NCBI GenBank assembly: GCA_902800245.1
Contig: CADCDY010000037.1
Span: 1 to 64,000 of the forward strand
Source: an uncultured Prevotellaceae bacterium
Lineage (GTDB): Bacteria > Bacteroidota > Bacteroidia > Bacteroidales > Bacteroidaceae
Reading direction: 5' to 3'
DNA: 64,000 nucleotides
Part shown: positions 1 through 9,000 of the stretch, piece after piece
Layout: each line of letters opens with the position of its first letter
Position numbering within the stretch: the stretch's first letter is position 1
Notes under the pieces: model-generated
What the model was told of the DNA's origin: nothing
Database searches by the model: none
Seen by the model: only the letters and a program-made list of their open reading frames with translations
Translations under genes and position numbers: made by a program

Positions 1-40
1 TGAAGTATCTCTTTTTATGTCGTGCAGGTCTCGTCTGAGA

Positions 41-400
41 TTACTCAGCAGTAGCACGGGCACCGCTGCGCTTCTCCTTAATACGTGCAGCCTTACCAGT
101 GAGCTTACGCAGATAGTAAAGCTTAGAGCGACGAACCTTACCAACCTTGTTCACCTCGATGCTCTCAATGTTTGGCGACTCGATGGGGAAGATACGCTCT
201 ACACCAACGGTACCTGACATCTTGCGAACGGTGAAGCGCTTCTTGTCACCGTGACCGCAGATCTTGATGACTACGCCACGATAGAGCTGGATGCGCTCCT
301 TAGAACCCTCGATAATTTTGTAAGCGACAGTGATAGTGTCACCAGCCTTGAACTCTGGGAACTGCTTGCCGGTTGCAAATGCTTCTTCAGCAACTTTAAT
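41..400 (-). CDS. rplS: 50S ribosomal protein L19 (abnormal start)
   Basis: Ribosomal protein L19, at the 30S-50S interface of the large subunit. The minus-strand frame reads [17 protein letters not shown], then [19 protein letters not shown] and [12 protein letters not shown], and ends [14 protein letters not shown]; this is a full L19 apart from the first two residues. Bacteroidetes L19 normally starts M-D/N-L-I-K. Here the expected frame carries TGA immediately before the ATT (Ile) codon, and the nearby ATG (404-402) reads ATG AAT TAA. Inserting TAATT after ATGAATT would restore M-N-L-I-K-V. So either five bases are missing (sequencing, assembly or a real deletion) or translation starts at ATT, which I have used as the coordinate. 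The gene is essential, so a true null is unlikely. Identity is secure; the start is not. Confidence 0.93.
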   Translation of the reverse strand: MKVAEEAFATGKQFPEFKAGDTITVAYKIIEGSKERIQLYRGVVIKICGHGDKKRFTVRKMSGTVGVERIFPIESPNIESIEVNKVGKVRRSKLYYLRKLTGKAARIKEKRSGARATAE

Positions 401-461
401 TCATGCGCAACATAACAGGCCTCTCGAGACTTCCTGCCAGCGATTACGCGGAAAGCGGCTG

Positions 462-469
462 CAAAGGTA
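462..469 (-). promoter_or_regulatory. Probable -7 promoter element of rplS
   Basis: The minus strand reads TACCTTTG, matching the Bacteroidetes -7 consensus TAnnTTTG, about 60 bases upstream of the rplS frame. It lies next to a purine-rich stretch with AGTGAAAAGTGAAAAG-type repeats (479-510 on the plus strand). Confidence 0.55.
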
Positions 470-544
470 CAAAAAAAAAGTGAAAAGTGAAAAGGGAAAA
501 GTGAAAAATTTGCTTCTGCATGGTGTTTTTTTATTATTTTTTTG

Positions 545-552
545 TATTTTTG
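545..552 (+). promoter_or_regulatory. Probable -7 promoter element of the split nucleotidase genes
   Basis: TATTTTTG matches TAnnTTTG and lies 20 bases upstream of the ATG at 573. No convincing TTTG element is seen at the usual distance. Confidence 0.4.
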
Positions 553-572
553 CACCATAAAAACCTGAAAAT

Positions 573-1337
573 ATGAAAAATAAGACACTTTTATTACCCA
601 TTTTGGCTACGATGATGGTGGTCGCGGGCTGTCGGTCACACTATGAGGTCGCGGGTATTCAACGTACGCGTATCCTTATTGATAGCCGTTACGATGCAAA
701 GCCTGATGTGCAGGCTGCTGAGTTTATGAAACCCTACAAACATGTGGTCGACAGTGTCATGGGACCTGTCGTTGGCCGTTCTGCCAAGTATATGACGGCA
801 CAGCGACCTGAGGGAACACTGTCGAACCTGCTTTCCGACATTTTGATTTGGGCGGCAAAGGACTACAACGAACACCCCGACATTGCCATTTACAATATGG
901 GTGGTGTCCGTGCTGCCCTGCCCAAGGGCGAAGTGACCTATGGCGACGTGCTCGATATCGCACCGTTTGAAAACAAGATTGCCTTCGCGACGTTAAGTGG
1001 CAGCGACGTGCTGGAACTATTTCGTCAGATAGCCTCTGTGGGTGGCGAGGGTGTCAGCAGTTCCGTGCGCATGGTCATTACGAAAGACTATCAAATGGAG
1101 TCGCTGACGATTAACGGCGAGCCTGTCGATCCACAGCGCGACTATCGCGTTGCAAGTATCGACTATCTCCTTGGGGGAACCGACAAGTTGGAGGCTTTCA
1201 AGAAAGCCCGAGACTTCCATGCTCCAAAGGAAACGGCGAACAATACGCGTTTCATCATTATGAACTATTTCCGCGAGATGGCCAAACAGGGTAGGGTCGT
1301 GGACGCAGAAATCGAGGGACGAATTGTTGTTAGGTAA
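573..1337 (+). CDS. Lipoprotein with 5'-nucleotidase C-terminal domain
   Basis: 254 aa. The N-terminus is a lipoprotein signal with lipobox VVAGC (Cys20), so it should be anchored in the envelope. The rest is the C-terminal (nucleoside-binding) domain of UshA-type 5'-nucleotidases: it has the conserved NMGGVRAALPKGEVTYGDV stretch, the PFENKI segment and a late YRVASIDYLLGG motif. The metallophosphoesterase half is missing here and is encoded by the next gene, 28 bp downstream. The two halves are therefore separate polypeptides, with the C-domain gene first. Probable joint role: hydrolysis of nucleotides in the periplasm for salvage. Domain identity is good; substrate is inferred from the family. 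Confidence 0.85.
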   Translation: MKNKTLLLPILATMMVVAGCRSHYEVAGIQRTRILIDSRYDAKPDVQAAEFMKPYKHVVDSVMGPVVGRSAKYMTAQRPEGTLSNLLSDILIWAAKDYNEHPDIAIYNMGGVRAALPKGEVTYGDVLDIAPFENKIAFATLSGSDVLELFRQIASVGGEGVSSSVRMVITKDYQMESLTINGEPVDPQRDYRVASIDYLLGGTDKLEAFKKARDFHAPKETANNTRFIIMNYFREMAKQGRVVDAEIEGRIVVR

Positions 1338-1365
1338 GATGTAAGATGTAAAAAAGATGAGAATT

Positions 1366-2205
1366 ATGAAACGTACACCTATTATAATAATAATGTTGCT
1401 GCTGGCACTCAGCGGACAAGCCAAGAAACAAAAGCAGTTGGTCATTCTGCACACTAACGACACCCATTCGCAGATATATCCCATCAGCAGTCAGCTGCCC
1501 GATACGTTGAAGGCAGGACGTGGAGGATTCCTCCGACGTATTGCCATGCTCAAAGAGGAACGTGCCAAACATCCTGACTTGCTGTATTTCGACTCGGGCG
1601 ACTTCTTCCAGGGCTCGGCCTATTTCACCATGTTCAAGGGCGATGTGGAGATCGGACTGATGAACCAGATGGGCATCGACGCCTCGACCATTGGCAATCA
1701 CGAGTTCGACTTCGGACTGGAGAACATGGCCCAGATGTTCCGTAAGGCGAACTTCCCCATCCTTTGCACGAACTACGACTTCACGGGTACACCGATGGAG
1801 GGTGTGACGAAACCCTGGATCATCATCAAGCGCAACGGACTGAAAATCGGTGTTTTTGCCGTTTGTCCGAAGATGCGGGGACTGGTTGCCGACAAGCTCT
1901 GCATAGGAGTAAAGTATCTCGATCCTGCCCAGGTAGCTCTCGAGACGGCTACCATGCTGAAAGAGGAGAAGAAGTGCGATATGGTTATCTGCATCTCCCA
2001 CTTAGGCTGGAACAGCAATCGTGGTGAGGACGACCAATATATGATTCATGGTTCGTGCAATATCGACCTCGTGCTGGGTGGACACACCCATACCTACATG
2101 ACCGAATTGCAGTACGAACCGAATCTCGATGGTCGTCAGGTTCCCGTCGACCAGAACGGTAAGGCTGCCATCTTCGTGGGAAAAATGATAGTCGATTTTA
2201 AATAA
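1366..2205 (+). CDS. Periplasmic metallophosphatase, 5'-nucleotidase N-terminal domain
   Basis: About 280 aa. A signal peptide (MKRTPIIIIMLLLALSGQA) precedes the metal-binding motifs of UshA-type calcineurin-like phosphoesterases in the right order: LHTNDTHSQ, DSGDFFQGS, GNHEFDFG, ISHLG and GGHTHTYM. It stops right after that last motif plus about 35 residues, so the nucleoside-binding C-domain is absent; the preceding gene supplies one. An upstream in-frame ATG at 1357 would add MRI; I prefer 1366 because it starts the signal peptide directly. A GTAAGATGTAAGATGTAAAAAAG repeat fills the gap between the two genes. Likely an exported nucleotide phosphohydrolase acting with its neighbour. Confidence 0.87.
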   Translation: MKRTPIIIIMLLLALSGQAKKQKQLVILHTNDTHSQIYPISSQLPDTLKAGRGGFLRRIAMLKEERAKHPDLLYFDSGDFFQGSAYFTMFKGDVEIGLMNQMGIDASTIGNHEFDFGLENMAQMFRKANFPILCTNYDFTGTPMEGVTKPWIIIKRNGLKIGVFAVCPKMRGLVADKLCIGVKYLDPAQVALETATMLKEEKKCDMVICISHLGWNSNRGEDDQYMIHGSCNIDLVLGGHTHTYMTELQYEPNLDGRQVPVDQNGKAAIFVGKMIVDFK

Positions 2206-2296
2206 TTGCAGCGGACTATACGGACTAACACGGACTGATTTCATGAGCAGTAATCATTAGTATATAGTCCGTGTTAGTCCGTATAGTCCGCTGCAA
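2206..2296. terminator. Perfect 31-bp inverted repeat between convergent genes
   Basis: Arms 2206-2236 and 2266-2296 are perfectly complementary and are separated by 29 bases. They start at the base after the stop codon of the metallophosphatase gene and end 18 bases before the porT stop. The placement suits a bidirectional terminator or an mRNA-end stabiliser, but there is no classical U-tract. Within each arm the word CGGACTA recurs (CGGACTATACGGACTAACACGGACT). Confidence 0.6.
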
Positions 2297-2314
2297 AAAA
2301 CTGGTCTGCTGCAG

Positions 2315-3064
2315 TTATTCGAAGTAGAACGTCAACACAATCATCTTTGACTGCGCTTTGCTGACACTGCCTGCATAGGCCTTGAGGTTATCATCGCGCA
2401 GTTCGTTTTTATGATTCGTGTCCAGCACATTGGTCAGTCCGAAACAGAACTTCAATTCCGGAATCAGCTTGAAGAACGGCAGATAGAAGTCACAGCCCAG
2501 ACCCACTTCCACCATCGTGTCGTAGCGCTTCAGGCGTACCATGTCTGAGTCGCCGCCCGTCAGGTTCATCACGGGATTGATGCCTGCCATGATGTACGGA
2601 CGGTGGTTGTTCCAGCGTGGTGCGGCAAACTTCAGGTCAATAGGCAGCGACACGTAGGTGTTCTTCAAATCCTGCGTCTGCGAGAACGGTCGCCCCTCGG
2701 CATCCAACTGCTTCATGTTGAGGAATGTCAGGTGCTTTGCGCCGAAGTGCATCTGTGGCGTAAACCTCAGCGAGAAATTGTCACTCAGTCGCCATTCCGC
2801 CAATACACCTACGCTGAATCCCGGATTCCATTTGTCGGCATCACACACTATGAGTTCGTCATGCACCGATCCGTCTTCGTAGGTAATCGTCTGGGGACCG
2901 ACATTCTCAAACTCAATATCCTGCATATTCAGACCCACAAGAATGCCAAAATGCAGTGGCCGCAGGTCGACGTACGGCTTGTTCTGCACGCGACGGTCAA
3001 TCTGTCCTACTGCCGCCAGCGAGCAGACTATCATGATAGTCAATATCGATAATCTTCGTTTCAT
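2315..3064 (-). CDS. porT: PorT-family outer-membrane protein (type IX secretion/gliding family)
   Basis: About 249 aa from the preferred start MKRRLSILTIMIVCSLAAVGQ, a clear signal peptide; the open frame continues 10 codons upstream but would bury the signal. The mature part begins KPYVDLRPLHFGILVGLNMQDIEF, a typical PorT signature, followed by repeated amphipathic strands and a C-terminal strand ending in F-E, as in small outer-membrane barrels. In Porphyromonas gingivalis PorT is needed for type IX secretion of gingipains. Here it is a stand-alone gene flanked by an unrelated nucleotidase pair and a ferredoxin, so function rests on similarity to the family alone. Confidence 0.8.
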   Translation of the reverse strand: MKRRLSILTIMIVCSLAAVGQIDRRVQNKPYVDLRPLHFGILVGLNMQDIEFENVGPQTITYEDGSVHDELIVCDADKWNPGFSVGVLAEWRLSDNFSLRFTPQMHFGAKHLTFLNMKQLDAEGRPFSQTQDLKNTYVSLPIDLKFAAPRWNNHRPYIMAGINPVMNLTGGDSDMVRLKRYDTMVEVGLGCDFYLPFFKLIPELKFCFGLTNVLDTNHKNELRDDNLKAYAGSVSKAQSKMIVLTFYFE

Positions 3065-3175
3065 ATACTCTATTATAACGTCATTTACTACCATTTTATT
3101 ATTTCGATAACGTATAAATTAAGCAGAAAACTTCATTTTTCCTACCATAAATTAGGTATGATTCGAAATTTTTCT

Positions 3176-3183
3176 TACCTTTG
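3176..3183 (+). promoter_or_regulatory. -7 promoter element of the ferredoxin gene
   Basis: TACCTTTG matches TAnnTTTG, 50 bases upstream of the ferredoxin ATG. The A/T-rich stretch before it has no exact TTTG at the standard distance. Confidence 0.55.
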
Positions 3184-3233
3184 CATCACTTTTAGTAAGT
3201 ATTTTAAGTTAAACAATTTAATTTTATAACATT

Positions 3234-3401
3234 ATGGCATACGTAATTGGTGACGACTGCATCGCATGTGGAACATGTATCGATGAGTGCCCCGCTGGAG
3301 CAATCTCTGAGGGCGACAAGTATTCTATCAACCCCGATGTTTGCACAGAGTGCGGCACATGCGCTGACGTTTGTCCGTCAGAGGCTATCAGCCTTCCCTA
3401 A
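3234..3401 (+). CDS. Small 2[4Fe-4S] ferredoxin
   Basis: 55 aa, beginning MAYVIGDDCIACGTCIDECP and ending PSEAISLP. Two CxxCxxCxxxCP clusters are present (C9, C12, C15, C19 and a second set in the C-terminal half: VCTECGTCADVCP), the clostridial-type dicluster ferredoxin. It is a soluble low-potential electron carrier for anaerobic enzymes such as pyruvate:ferredoxin oxidoreductase. It stands alone, with its own promoter and a hairpin terminator immediately downstream. The ATG at 3234 is the only sensible start. Confidence 0.97.
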   Translation: MAYVIGDDCIACGTCIDECPAGAISEGDKYSINPDVCTECGTCADVCPSEAISLP

Positions 3402-3435
3402 GGAAACAAACTGATTTTTATGTGGTTTAAACAAA

Positions 3436-3464
3436 CGGGCTTCCTTTCGGGAGCCCGCTTTTGT
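3436..3464 (+). terminator. Terminator after the ferredoxin gene
   Basis: Hairpin CGGGCTTCC-TTTC-GGGAGCCCG (3436-3457) followed by CTTTTGTTATTT, 34 bases past the ferredoxin stop. Confidence 0.8.
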
Positions 3465-3467
3465 TAT

Positions 3468-3494
3468 TTAAAAATATAAGCCCACACGGGCTTA
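3468..3494 (-). terminator. Terminator after alanine dehydrogenase (end of the NRPS operon)
   Basis: On the minus strand TAAGCCC-GTGT-GGGCTTA is followed by TATTTTTAAAT. It lies 11 bases past the ald stop and is the first clear terminator leftward from the 26.13 kb promoter. Confidence 0.75.
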
Positions 3495-3505
3495 TCCATG
3501 ATGAG

Positions 3506-4612
3506 TTACAACGCCAGAGGTTCGTAAGGCAGACCGAACACGTCGGCTACGGCCTTGTAAACCACTTTCCCCTCTACGATATTCAGGCCCTTAGCCAGTG
3601 AGCTGTCGTCCTGGCAGGCCTTACGCCATCCCTTGTCTGCCAGACTGAGCGCATAGCGTAATGTGGCATTGGTAAGGGCCAGCGTTGAGGTGTTAGGCAC
3701 AGCTCCGGGGATGTTGGCCACGCAATAGTGCACGATGCCTTCTTCTGTATATACTGGTTCGCTATGTGTCGTAGGACGTGACGTCTCGAAGCATCCGCCC
3801 TGGTCGATGGCCACATCCACCAGTACCGTTCCTGGCTCCATGCTTTTCAGCATATCGCGGGTAATCAGATGAGGCGTCTTGTCGCCAGGTACCAACACGC
3901 TGCCGATGACGATATCCACCGTAGGCAATTGCTGGCGGATATTGTGCGACGAGCTATACAGCGTATGAACATTGGCGGGTGTCTCGATGTCGAGCTGGCG
4001 CAGACGGGGCAGCGAGATGTCGGCTATCGTCACATCGGCTCCCAAACCTGCCGCCATGCGGGCAGCAGCTTCGCCTACCACACCACCGCCCAGCACCAGC
4101 ACCCTTGCGGGACTCACGCCAGGCACGCCACTGATCAGTTTGCCTTTTCCGCCTTTCGTTTTCTGCAGATAGTAGGCACCATTCAGTGTAGCCATTCGTC
4201 CTGCCACCTCGCTCATGGGCTGCAATAGGGGTAGCGAACCATTCGGCAACTGCACCGTCTCGTAGGCCAGGCAGATAGCGCCGCTCTTCAGCATAGTATC
4301 CGTCAGTTCCTTCTCACAGGCAAAATGGAAATAGGTGAACAGCAACTGGCCCTTCCTCACCAGATTGTATTCCGGCTCGATGGGCTCTTTCACCTTTACA
4401 ATCATCTCTGCCTCACGGTAAACGTCCTCAATCGTTGGCACGATCTTCGCTCCGGCACCCACATACTCATCATCTGAGAATCCGCTGCCGTCGCCAGCAG
4501 TATGTTGCACAAACACTTCGTGTCCTCTGGCCGTCATGGCTGCCACACCAGCAGGCGTCATGCCCACACGATTCTCATTGTTCTTGATCTCTTTTGGAAT
4601 TCCGACTTTCAT
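3506..4612 (-). CDS. ald: Alanine dehydrogenase
   Basis: 368 aa, the usual length. It begins MKVGIPKEIKNNENRVGMTP, the signature of the AlaDH/PNT family, and carries the NAD-binding loop VLGGGVVGEAAARMAAGLGA and the VDVAIDQGGCFETSRPT segment of the active-site region. It interconverts L-alanine with pyruvate and ammonium using NAD. Its ATG lies only 4 bases after the upstream MATE gene stop, so it is the last gene of the NRPS/MATE unit and shares its terminator at 3468-3494. Co-transcription suggests, without proving, that it adjusts the alanine supply for the peptide product; it could equally be a general amino-acid gene carried along. Confidence 0.95.
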   Translation of the reverse strand: MKVGIPKEIKNNENRVGMTPAGVAAMTARGHEVFVQHTAGDGSGFSDDEYVGAGAKIVPTIEDVYREAEMIVKVKEPIEPEYNLVRKGQLLFTYFHFACEKELTDTMLKSGAICLAYETVQLPNGSLPLLQPMSEVAGRMATLNGAYYLQKTKGGKGKLISGVPGVSPARVLVLGGGVVGEAAARMAAGLGADVTIADISLPRLRQLDIETPANVHTLYSSSHNIRQQLPTVDIVIGSVLVPGDKTPHLITRDMLKSMEPGTVLVDVAIDQGGCFETSRPTTHSEPVYTEEGIVHYCVANIPGAVPNTSTLALTNATLRYALSLADKGWRKACQDDSSLAKGLNIVEGKVVYKAVADVFGLPYEPLAL

Positions 4613-4616
4613 AAGC

Positions 4617-5954
4617 TTACGTTTTTAGTTGAGATATGAATTTCAAATTGCTCATGCGATGGATGACCACGATGAACAGTGCCTCGATGGCATAAGCGAT
4701 GAGGTAGCTGTACCACAGCAGCTCAGAAGCAAAGTGCGACACGAGCCAAAGCACGGGAATGACCGTCAGCGACAGGGCGAAGGAGATGAAAAGGGCCATG
4801 CGATGATGGGCATAGAGCTTGTAGACAATCATGATAACATATATATAGCAGAAGGGGATAAAGCTCAGTGAGAAGATGCGCAGGGCATGGTTGCTCTCGG
4901 CAAGAATATCGGGATTGCTGGCTCCGAAAAGACGTGAGATGACATTCGGATCAACCCATACAACGATGCAGATGAGAATCATGGCCGCAGTGATAAACGA
5001 GAACGATTTGCGCAGGACCAGACCGAAGGCCTCGTTGTCGCCCTTGCCCACTTGAATGGCTCCCAATGACTGGATGGTGCGGCAGACGCCAGCCAGGAAG
5101 AGGTTATAGATCTGCAAGAGGTTCATGCAGACGGCAAAGGCAAAAATACCCGTACGCCCCAACGTGCCCAGCACAATACTATTGGCATTGTAAAGCAACA
5201 GTGTCAGGCATACAGAGGCTATGGCCAGCGGTGCGCCCTGAGAGATAATCTGCGAGAAGGCGTTCTTTAATTTCAATTCCACATCCCTGAATAGCAGCTG
5301 GAGATGGTTGTCCTTGTAGCGGAAATGCCAGAACATGATTACAATACCTACTACGTGGCCTACGATGGTAGCCGACGACGAGCCCGCGATGCCCCATCCA
5401 AAGAACTGGATAAAGACAATATCGAGTGACAGATTGACGGCGTTGTCTATCAAGATGGCAATGGAGACCAGTCGTGGACTGCCATCGACACCCACCATCG
5501 TTGAGAGTGCCCACATCACCATATAAGCAGGGGCGCCTAACAACATAATACTCAGATAATCGAATGTGAGCTGGTAGAGGTGGGCATTGTTGCACAACCA
5601 GCCTGTGGCTGTACCTGGACAGAACAGGCCTGCAGCGGTAATGAGCAGTCCTACAATCAGGCATGCCGCCATTGACAGGGTATAGAAATAGGCCGCACGG
5701 GGCATGTTCTTCTTACCGATTTCCACCCCCACCAATATGCCTGCTCCTGTGGCAAGAAGCATATTCAGCGTATACATAAACTGTACCACAGGACGCGTCA
5801 GGTTGATGGCACTGACAGCATCCTCACCAATCAGATTGCCTACGATAATGGCATCGACGACATTACCCAGACAGCCGGAAAGGGCAATCAGGATAGCCGA
5901 CCATAGGAATCGCCAATAGACTTTATTGAATTCTTTTCTTTCTTCTGTATTCAT
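4617..5954 (-). CDS. MATE-family efflux transporter (paired with the second NRPS)
   Basis: 445 aa, the MATE family size, with about 12 hydrophobic segments. The N-terminal segment SGCLGNVVDAIIVGNLIGEDAVSAINL matches the first helices of DinF/NorM-like MATE proteins. MATE proteins export small molecules using Na+ or H+ gradients across the inner membrane. This gene directly follows the 2482-aa NRPS (54 bp, with a short repeat in the gap) and precedes ald by 4 bp. It is clearly paralogous to the MATE gene at 13486-14817, with near-identical stretches such as FALSLTVIPVLWL. The parallel NRPS-MATE, NRPS-MATE order implies each exporter serves the peptide of the NRPS before it; that pairing is inference. 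Confidence 0.9.
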   Translation of the reverse strand: MNTEERKEFNKVYWRFLWSAILIALSGCLGNVVDAIIVGNLIGEDAVSAINLTRPVVQFMYTLNMLLATGAGILVGVEIGKKNMPRAAYFYTLSMAACLIVGLLITAAGLFCPGTATGWLCNNAHLYQLTFDYLSIMLLGAPAYMVMWALSTMVGVDGSPRLVSIAILIDNAVNLSLDIVFIQFFGWGIAGSSSATIVGHVVGIVIMFWHFRYKDNHLQLLFRDVELKLKNAFSQIISQGAPLAIASVCLTLLLYNANSIVLGTLGRTGIFAFAVCMNLLQIYNLFLAGVCRTIQSLGAIQVGKGDNEAFGLVLRKSFSFITAAMILICIVVWVDPNVISRLFGASNPDILAESNHALRIFSLSFIPFCYIYVIMIVYKLYAHHRMALFISFALSLTVIPVLWLVSHFASELLWYSYLIAYAIEALFIVVIHRMSNLKFISQLKT

Positions 5955-5956
5955 AA

Positions 5957-6003
5957 TTTTTTTCGGTATAACGGGATAACGGTATTTCGGGATAACGGTA
6001 TTA
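5957..6003. repeat. Short degenerate tandem repeat (GGTATAACGGGATAACGG type)
   Basis: Variants of CGGTATAACGGGATAACGGTATTTCGGGATAACGGTATTACG fill the gap between the second NRPS and its MATE gene. A related array (ATAACGAAATACCGATATACCG) lies at 40464-40516. Confidence 0.7.
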
Positions 6004-6008
6004 CGACT

Positions 6009-9000
6009 TTAGACCGTGAAGTAGTCGAAACCTACGATGGTGTCAACGAAGCGATGCACGTAGTCGACAGCCGTGGGCGGCCACTGGAAGCCCATACGGT
6101 AGAGCACCTGTGTGGTGTAGTCGTTGGCAGCCTCTATCCAGCGCGTCTGATGGCCACTACCCATATCGTAGGCCATTAGCGGGCGTAGCAAGGTGACGAG
6201 GTCGGGATTCTCCATCATCTTCTCCAAAGCCTGCTGGAACTCATCCTTCTCTACACGTTTCAGCGTAATGCCCGACTCGGCAAAGCCCATCAGGATGTCG
6301 CTAAGGAACTGGCGATGAGTATTTGACGGATGGAACACCATGCATCCCTTCGGCGTCTGGGCCAACTGCATGATGGCACTGGCCACCTCATCAATGGGCG
6401 AGAACTCGAAGCGTTGGTCGAGCGCCTCGTAAGGTATCATTCCGATGACCACATAGGCACGTAGCGTAGCCAGGAAGTTGTTGGTGTTGAAGTTGATTTG
6501 GAACTCGCCGTCCTTCTGGCGCGCTGAAAGGTTGCCCACGCGCATGATCTTTGCATTCAATCCGTGATGGGCGATAGCATCGAGTACCAACTCCTCGGCC
6601 TTGAACTTGGAATAGACATACTTGTTGGCATCGATGTTCTGTCCTATATAGAGGCTCTGTTCCGTCAGTTTGACCTCAGGACCAGGGACATTGTCGACGC
6701 TGATGCCGGCAATGCTGTTGGTAGAGATGTGGATGAGCCGCGAACCAGTGCGCAGACAGAAGGTAATCAGGTGGCGCACCGACTCGATGTTCACCATCTC
6801 GATATCGTTGCCTGCTGAGAAGTGCTTCACATTAGCCACGCAGTTGACGACGGTGAGGGCCTCGACGGCAAAACCGTCGAGCACAGTAAGGGCGTCGGGC
6901 TCCGTCACCTCTGCGGCGAAAGCCGTAACACGCTCGTCGAAATGACTGAAGGCCTCAGTACGTCCGAAGTAGTAGAAGTACAGCGTCTTGATGCGGCTTA
7001 GCGCCTCGTCGTTACCCTTGGCACGGACGGGACAGAGAATCTTGCCGTGATAATTGGTAAGCAACTCGTTGAGGATATGGATGCCAAGATAACCTGTGGC
7101 ACCTGTCAGTAGGACGTCGCCAATAGGCTGACGACTACCCTCACGGAAGCTGTCGAGCGTATTGGCAACAAGGAGCGAATTGAGCGGAGCATAGTGTTCT
7201 GCCTCTGGGGTAGAAATGATAGTCTCACTAGAAGGAATAGAAGAACTAAAGGAACTAGAAATATGAGACTCTACAAATGCAGCCAAGGCACGAGGTGTTT
7301 TCAGGTTGAAGAGGTCGTTGAAGACAATCTGAGCGCCGTGCTTGCTGGCCTCGACGATGACCTTGATGGCATTGATACTGGTGCCGCCAATCTCGAAGAA
7401 GTTGTCGGTGGCGCCCACCTCCTTGATCTTCAGAATGTCGGAGAAGATGGTGCAGAACAGTTCTTCCTTCTCGCCTTTAGGAGCTACATACTCGGTAGCT
7501 CGTTTCATCTCGGGAGCAGGCAGGGCTTTGCGGTTGATCTTGCCGTTGGGTGTCATCGGCATGCTGTCCATCTGCATATAGGCATCAGGTACCATGTAGT
7601 CGGCAAGAGAAGAGGCGGAGAGAGCCTTGCGGATAGTTTCGTCGTCGATGGGGGAACCATCGACTACAGTATAGTAAAGCACCAAGTGCTCATTGCCCAT
7701 CACCTTGCGCACCTCGGCAGCAGCCTGACGGATGCCCTCAATGTTCAGGGCTTTGCTCTCGATTTCTCCGAGCTCGATACGGAAGCCGCGTAGTTTCACC
7801 TGGGTGTCGATACGTCCCATATACTCTATCTGCCCATCCTCACTCCATCGGCAGAGGTCGCCTGTGTGGTACATACGGACAGGATGGCCCCAGCGGTCTT
7901 CCTTGATGAACGGACAGTCAACAAACGACTTGGCTGTACGCTCGGGCAGACGCCAATAGCCGCGACCTACCTGCACACCGGCAAAGCACAGTTCGCCAGC
8001 CACGCCCTGCGGCACGAGGTTACCAGCAGTATCGACGATGAAGTTCCAGTTGTTGGCTACGCTTTGGCCGATAGGTATATTCTCTACGCGGCGTCCTGGA
8101 GCGATGCTATAATAAGAGGTGTCGTCGGTGCACTCCGTAGGGCCATAGACATTGATAATCTCGATATGGTCGCTGTAGACACCATCCATCTTCTCACCAC
8201 CACCCGTCGTAAAGCGGATGGGCAGGTCGTCGAAGGCATTCAGCAGCAGACAAGTCATCGCCGTCGAGTAACCGCCACCCGTACACTGATGGTCGATGAG
8301 GAACTGACGGATAGCAGCCAGGTCCTTACGAATCTCTGTTGGCATGATGTGGAACGAGCCACCCAGCGTTAACACGGGATACATATCCTCGATGTGTGCA
8401 TCAAACGAGAATGAACGGTGCCCGCTGATTCTGTCAGCGGATGTCAGTTTTTCCATATCGATGACGACGGCGATGAAGTTGCGTAAACCAGCCTGATGGA
8501 GCATAGCGCCCTTGGGTTTACCTGTTGAGCCAGATGTGTAGATCATATAGGCGAGGCCATCGGGGGAGGAGAGGTCAATGGGCTCTTGGCCATTGGCTAT
8601 TAGCTGTTTGCTATTGGCATTCTCCATAAACTCATCAATAAAGAACGTCTTGGCGGCAGCGGTACTGAAGTCGCCTTCCGCCTGCTTGGCCTCAAGGACA
8701 GCATGGGTCGTGATGAGCACCTTCGACTCCGAGTTCTCCAGCATGTAACTCAGACGCTCGTTGGGATATTCAAAGTCGAGTGGGGTATAGGCAGCACCAG
8801 CTTTATGGATAGACAATACAGCCAACGGGAACTCCTTGAAGCGGTCCAACATGACGCATACGAAGTCGTTGGGCTGTACACCGAAGTCAATCAACTGACG
8901 GGCCAGTTTGTTCGAGTAGCGGTCCATCTCGTCGTAGGTCAGTTGGCTGTCACGATCCACCACGGCGGGTGCATCGGGTGTGCGTTTGGCCTGTTCGGTG

